DNA of 36,887 nucleotides. Origin: Kineosporia sp. R_H_3. GTDB lineage: Bacteria > Actinomycetota > Actinomycetes > Actinomycetales > Kineosporiaceae. Position 1 is the first letter of the stretch. The number at the start of each line of letters is the position of its first letter. Below, one piece after another: positions 33,522 through 36,887 of this stretch. Made by a program: the position numbers and the translations under genes. The DNA lies in contig NZ_MWLL01000232.1 of NCBI RefSeq assembly GCF_002198675.1, positions 16,378 to 53,264 on the forward strand, read 5' to 3'. Under the pieces are notes generated by a model. It made no database searches. It was given only the letters and a program-made list of their open reading frames with translations, and was not told where the DNA came from.

Positions 33522-34141
33522 GACGCCGCCAGCACATCGACGGCCGCCCTGACCGGACCGAGGATGTCCAAGGGGCGTGCGAGCTCGACGAGTGCCGCGG
33601 GGCGGCCGCCGCCAGCCAGATAGCGGCGCAGGGCGACCAGGGCCAGCGGTTCGCCGATGCTGCGTCGCAGTCGCATGAGATCGACGACCGTCCGGGCCGG
33701 GTTCGTGATCCGTACGGTCTCGCCCGGGGCGGCCTCGAACGCGTCCATGCCGAGGTCGAACGTCGCCGCAGCGAACTTGAAGACCTGGACCGGCGGGTGG
33801 GTGATCTGCGGGGGGCGGGTCCCCCGCGGGACGGCGATCTGTACCGCGCGCGGGATCTCGTCGGTCAGCTCGTGGACCTCGGCCGCGGACACCAGGCAGA
33901 CCGCGGCCCGGGGTGCCCGACGTGACACCGCCAGCAGGTCCGGGTACGACGCCGTGGGGGCGTCCGCTCGGCGGAACACCCCTCGGGAGAGCTCCACCGT
34001 CAGACCGTCATCCCGCCATCGGTAGAGGTCTCGTGAATGGACGCCGGCAGCCAAGGCCTGCCCCGTGGTGAAGGTCGCAGGTAACGCACGTGGCAGGACC
34101 ATGGATGAAAGTGTACCCAGTAGATCGACGGATGGGTACAT
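33518..34141 (-). CDS. abiEi: AbiEi-type antitoxin (winged helix)
   Basis: 207 residues from ATG 34141 (TTG 34159 and ATG 34102 are alternatives). N-terminal winged helix: FTTGQALAAGVHSRDLYRWRDDG and LSRGVFRRADA. The C-terminal part (SAAEVHELTDEIPRAVQIAVPRGT, VRITNPARTVVDLMRLRR) fits the AbiEi antitoxin domain. Such proteins bind inverted repeats before the operon and neutralise the toxin. An 8-bp inverted repeat at 34112-34140 overlaps the start region, so the ATG at 34102 would put it exactly upstream of the gene. Confidence 0.85.
   Translation of the reverse strand: MYPSVDLLGTLSSMVLPRALPATFTTGQALAAGVHSRDLYRWRDDGLTVELSRGVFRRADAPTASYPDLLAVSRRAPRAAVCLVSAAEVHELTDEIPRAVQIAVPRGTRPPQITHPPVQVFKFAAATFDLGMDAFEAAPGETVRITNPARTVVDLMRLRRSIGEPLALVALRRYLAGGGRPAALVELARPLDILGPVRAAVDVLAAS
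34112..34140. promoter_or_regulatory. Inverted repeat, likely AbiEi operator
   Basis: TGTACCCA at 34112-34119 and TGGGTACA at 34133-34140 are perfect 8-bp inverted repeats with a 13-bp spacer. A third related half, GGGTGTAC, occurs at 34150-34157. The position at the antitoxin start fits AbiEi autoregulation through inverted repeats. Confidence 0.55.
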
Positions 34142-34400
34142 ATTCGATCGGGTGTACAAGCACCCCTTGAGCAGACGCCTGGCCTAGCTTTGCAGACCCA
34201 GTCGCCGTGCCTGCCCGAGCTCGGCGGCGGACTCGGCGGCGGGCTGCCTCGACGACAGTGAGCTCGGCCCACGCCAACCAACGAAGCCTGTCACGATCCA
34301 CGTCCAGTGCCCGCTCATGCCGACGACAGCGCGTTGGATTGGGCGCGATCAGTGCCGTGTGCCTCAGTGTGGCCCATCCTGGTTGGGGTATCAGTCCGGT

Positions 34401-35183
34401 ATGACGCTAAATCACGTGAGGCGGGGGAATGGCAGCCCGCTGTTGCTCGTGCATGGTCTGGGTGCCGGATGGCAATCGTGGTCCCCGATTCTTGATGGAC
34501 TGGCCGAGCACCGTGAGGTGATCGCCGTCGACCTTCCGGGATTCGGCGAGACGCCGCCGTTGGCCGGCGACGTCTCGATCGCCACTTTGACCGACTCGGT
34601 CGTGGACTTCATCCGCGAACAGGACTTGGACGGGATCTCGACCGTCGGTCAGTCGATGGGCGGCCGGATGGTGCTCGAGCTTGCGCGGCGGGGTGTCGGC
34701 GGCGACACCGTGGCCTTGGACCCGGGCGGTTTCTGGAGCGACCGAGAGGTTGCTCTCTTCGGCGCCACACTGCGGCCGTCGATCGCGTTGGTCAAGGCGT
34801 TGCGGGGCATGTTGCCGGCGCTGCTCAGTAACCCGGCGGGAAGGACTCTGCTTCTGGCGCAGTTGTCGGCACGCCCCTGGGCGCTCTCGCGCGAGACCGT
34901 GCTGAACGACGTGCGCGGGCTGGCCGACTCCCCTTCGACCGACGCGGCCTTGATCGCCCTGATCAAGGGGCCCAAACAGCAGGGAGCCCCGGCCGGCAAG
35001 GTCCCCGGCCGGGTCACGATCGGGTGGGGTCGTCGCGACCTGGTGACCGTGCCAAGACAGGCCGCACGCGCGACGCAGCTCTTCCCGGACGCGGTACTGC
35101 ACTGGTTCGAGGGATGCGGTCATTTCCCACAATGGGACGCACCGCACGAAGCGACTCGACTGATCCTCGACCACACCGATTGA
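34401..35183 (+). CDS. Alpha/beta hydrolase
   Basis: 260 residues, ATG 34401. Standard alpha/beta fold: LLLVHGLGAGWQSWSPIL (oxyanion HG), DLPGFGETPPL, nucleophile elbow GQSMGG (Ser), a lid with LVKALRGMLPALL, TIGWGRRDLVTVP (acid Asp) and FEGCGHFPQWD (catalytic His). The triad looks complete. Family too broad for a substrate. GC content and codon choice are less biased than in the isoprene-type operon. The 240 bp upstream (34160-34400) contain no convincing gene and should hold its promoter and that of abiE. Confidence 0.88.
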   Translation: MTLNHVRRGNGSPLLLVHGLGAGWQSWSPILDGLAEHREVIAVDLPGFGETPPLAGDVSIATLTDSVVDFIREQDLDGISTVGQSMGGRMVLELARRGVGGDTVALDPGGFWSDREVALFGATLRPSIALVKALRGMLPALLSNPAGRTLLLAQLSARPWALSRETVLNDVRGLADSPSTDAALIALIKGPKQQGAPAGKVPGRVTIGWGRRDLVTVPRQAARATQLFPDAVLHWFEGCGHFPQWDAPHEATRLILDHTD

Positions 35184-35360
35184 GGCTCATCGCCCGGCCG
35201 ACCAACGGCCGTCCCGTATCCGTCGTCGTCGGAGGATCGGGGACGCCGCTGGTCTGCGCCGGCAGTGACCTTCACCTGCTCAGAGACGTTCCAGAGAGTT
35301 CGTGGAAGTCCTGTCCGGGTGGGCCTGGTTGTCACGCAGTTAGTCACGCAGGACGTAAGC

Positions 35361-35486
35361 GGACCGGAGGGGATTTGAACCCCCGGCGGGGGCTGGCACA
35401 CCGAGCCCCCGCGAGCCGTGGTCCCGCCGAGTGTGCTCGACGTGGGAGTGCACAGCTCTGCGATAACCAGCCTCTGCCACCGGTCC
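35361..35486 (-). ncRNA. 126-nt class II tRNA-like sequence with abnormal anticodon region
   Basis: On the minus strand, 35480-35486 and 35361-35367 form a perfect 7-bp acceptor stem. A T-arm with loop TTCAAAT lies at 35368-35384, and a 9-bp variable-arm hairpin at 35386-35394 with 35404-35412 (9-nt loop). The 5' part has the GGCAGAGGCTGGTTATCGC D-arm-like sequence. Between D-arm and variable arm, where 17 nt of anticodon arm are expected, there are about 46 nt that fold as an extended hairpin. No 7-nt anticodon loop is seen and no CCA is encoded. Either a degraded or interrupted Leu/Ser-type tRNA or a tRNA-like decoy carried by the element. Confidence 0.45.
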
Positions 35487-35789
35487 GTGAGCATCATGAC
35501 TGCCCGCCTCGTCGCCGTGCATCCGATTACAAGCGCGGTAACCACCGTCGGCTGTGGCCTGGTGACAACCGTTGCGCCTATGTCAGAACCGGCCAGTAGG
35601 CGATCCGCGTCCTTCAGGGTCGGCGTCGGTCTCGGGCTGTCGCGCTGGTCCAGTGACATCGGCGTGACATCGAGCATTCGTCATCGCCCGGCTGTCTCAT
35701 GGCCCGTTGTGCCAGCCGAACCTCCGGGCAGCCCAATGCTTGGATCTTGACTTGGTGGTCTTGTCGTACCGGGTCCCTACGCTGTGCCG

Positions 35790-36538
35790 ATGACACGATT
35801 CGTGCAGCAGCCCGACTACGAGGGTGCGGAGTTCATCGACCTGTCCATGGCCAGCACGACCTTCCGCGAGGTGGATCTCAGCGGCGCCCGGATGCGTGGC
35901 GTGCTGCTGTTGGACGCCGACATCGACGGGGCGATCGACGGCCTGCGCGTCAACGGCGTGGAGGTCATGCCATTGATCGAGGCCGAGTTGGATCGCCTGC
36001 ACCCCGAACGGCTTCGACTGCAGCCAACCACACCCGAGACGATGCGCGATGCGGTGGATGTCATCGAGGAGCTGTGGCAAGCGACGCTGCAACGCGCAAG
36101 CGTGCTGCCAGAGGAAGCCGTCCACAGATCAGTGAACGACGAATGGTCGCTCGCCCAAACCCTGCGCCACACGATCTTCGTCGTGGATGCCTGGTATGGC
36201 CACGCGGCGGCCCTTCGCCCGAAGCCGTTCCATCCGATCGGCGTACCCGCATCGTTCACCACCAACGGCGCCGAGTTCGGCATCGACGAGTCGGCCGCGC
36301 CCCCCTCGGCGAAATCCTGGCCGTGCGCGCCGAGCGGATCGCCGATCTGCGCGGATACCTGGCGCAGGTCGCGCAGGAGGAGCTGGACCGCGTGCGGGGG
36401 CCGAACACCGCGATCGGCTGCCCGCCGCTCGCCGAACGTACGGCGGTCAAGTGCCTGCAAGTCATCTTCAGCGACCAGTGGGCGCACGTGCAGTTCGCCG
36501 ACCGTGACCTGGCCATCCTGGAACAGGAGTATGCGTGA
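35790..36538 (+). pseudogene. DinB-family protein with pentapeptide-like start, frameshifted
   Basis: Starts at ATG 35790: an N-terminal pentapeptide-like run (YEGAEFIDLSMASTTFREVD, then LSGARMRGVLLLDADIDG), then a DinB four-helix part (WSLAQTLRHTIFVVDAWYG). The frame is correct to about 36300, where a run of six C residues (36300-36305) causes a shift. The second part (LGEILAVRAERIADLRGYLA to the TGA at 36538) continues in the frame one base back. One C is missing relative to an intact gene, by mutation or by a sequencing error in the homopolymer. Without the repair the protein ends in an unrelated Arg/Ser-rich tail. DinB-like proteins are thiol-linked metal enzymes of unknown substrate. Confidence 0.8.
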
Positions 36539-36887
36539 TGCTCCGGGAGGTCCGCTGCTACACCGTCCGCGTACTCGTTTGATGGGCAAGTGCAGAATTC
36601 GCGGTGGTGTTGATGTGGTCTCCTCGGCACCGTGAGGTCAACGGCCTTCCGCTCCCAAAACGGATCAGTGCTGTGGCGTCGTCACCGCCGGGCGCCTGAC
36701 CGACCGGCAGACCGCCGACGTCCTGGAGGGGACGTTGATGTCCCGACCGGCGAATAGTGTCCCAATGATGTCCCGCAGGGCCGTTCAAGCTGCGCTCATG
36801 GGGACTCTCGGGTCTGTGACCGGGGGGTTTGTGGGCCTGTGGACCTTCGGTTGATGCTTGACGGATCTGTTTCGGTTGATCCTTGAC
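36539..36887. other. Window-end non-coding stretch
   Basis: No gene is supported. Short frames have no family resemblance. There are repeated (G)ATGTCCCG pieces near 36739 and 36769, and the paired 16-bp repeats at the end. This may be the margin of an insertion sequence cut by the window. Confidence 0.35.
36847..36887. repeat. Imperfect direct repeat, 25-bp period, at window end
   Basis: The 16-base unit at 36847-36862 recurs at 36872-36887 with one mismatch (TCGGTTGATGCTTGAC and TCGGTTGATCCTTGAC). Multiple direct repeats near an end are known for IS21-type elements, but no transposase is visible here. Confidence 0.5.

Noticed and set aside
35361-35486. A normal tRNA gene
   Set aside because: 126 nt is too long, no 7-nt anticodon loop forms, and no intron type known in bacteria fits a 46-nt insertion.
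36558-36788. A 76-codon minus-strand frame
   Set aside because: No family resemblance, no ribosome site and atypical composition.
1-36887. CRISPR arrays, rRNA genes or riboswitches
   Set aside because: No regularly spaced repeats, no rRNA-like stretches and no recognisable riboswitch cores were seen on reading both strands.

Overview
The window is GC-rich DNA (codon third positions almost all G or C) with GTG starts and many 4-nt start/stop overlaps. Gene content points to a motile, chemotactic high-GC actinobacterium: CheA, an ECF sigma factor with a SnoaL-type tail, DoxX, a SNF2/SWIM pair and a Gmad2 lipoprotein. I cannot name the genus from sequence alone.

Layout. 1-8.98 kb is housekeeping and accessory: the 3' part of cheA, a DoxX/ECF sigma pair, a small secreted protein, a coupled SNF2 helicase and SWIM zinc-finger protein divergent from a short endonuclease V, then CMD, DUF1801 and MazG-like genes. 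9.0-13.6 kb is a sugar-acid catabolic cluster: an IlvD/Edd dehydratase divergent from a tightly coupled FAH hydrolase, Zn-alcohol dehydrogenase and HpcH/HpaI aldolase. 13.7-22.0 kb holds VOC and NTF2-like genes, a Gmad2 lipoprotein, a P-type ATPase overlapping a slipin gene, a GGDEF-EAL protein and a DUF3237 protein.

22.2-29.5 kb is the most interesting part. It looks like the 3' half of an isoprene-degradation (iso-type) soluble diiron monooxygenase cluster. The order is effector (isoD-like) C-terminal half, hydroxylase beta (isoE-like), reductase (isoF-like), an aldehyde dehydrogenase homologue lacking its catalytic residues, glutathione synthetase, CoA-disulfide reductase-like flavoprotein and gamma-glutamylcyclotransferase. 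The hydroxylase alpha and gamma subunits, the Rieske ferredoxin and the first half of the effector are absent. The remaining effector half is fused in frame to the C-terminus of a DUF4386 membrane protein. This is either a natural deletion fusion or an assembly join. Glutathione genes are themselves unusual in actinobacteria, which mostly use mycothiol, and fit the glutathione-dependent isoprene pathway.

29.6-32.3 kb carries an L,D-transpeptidase-like protein with a peptidoglycan-binding domain, a YCII protein and a peptidase E. At 32.35-32.45 kb a strong hairpin and a 3' fragment of a tRNA-Lys(CTT) gene look like the attachment-site scar of an integrated element that extends rightward to the end of the window. 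That segment holds an AbiEi/AbiEii toxin-antitoxin pair with an inverted repeat at its start, an alpha/beta hydrolase, a 126-nt class II tRNA-like sequence with an abnormal middle, a frameshifted DinB gene, and imperfect 25-bp-period repeats at the window end. No integrase or transposase gene is visible here.
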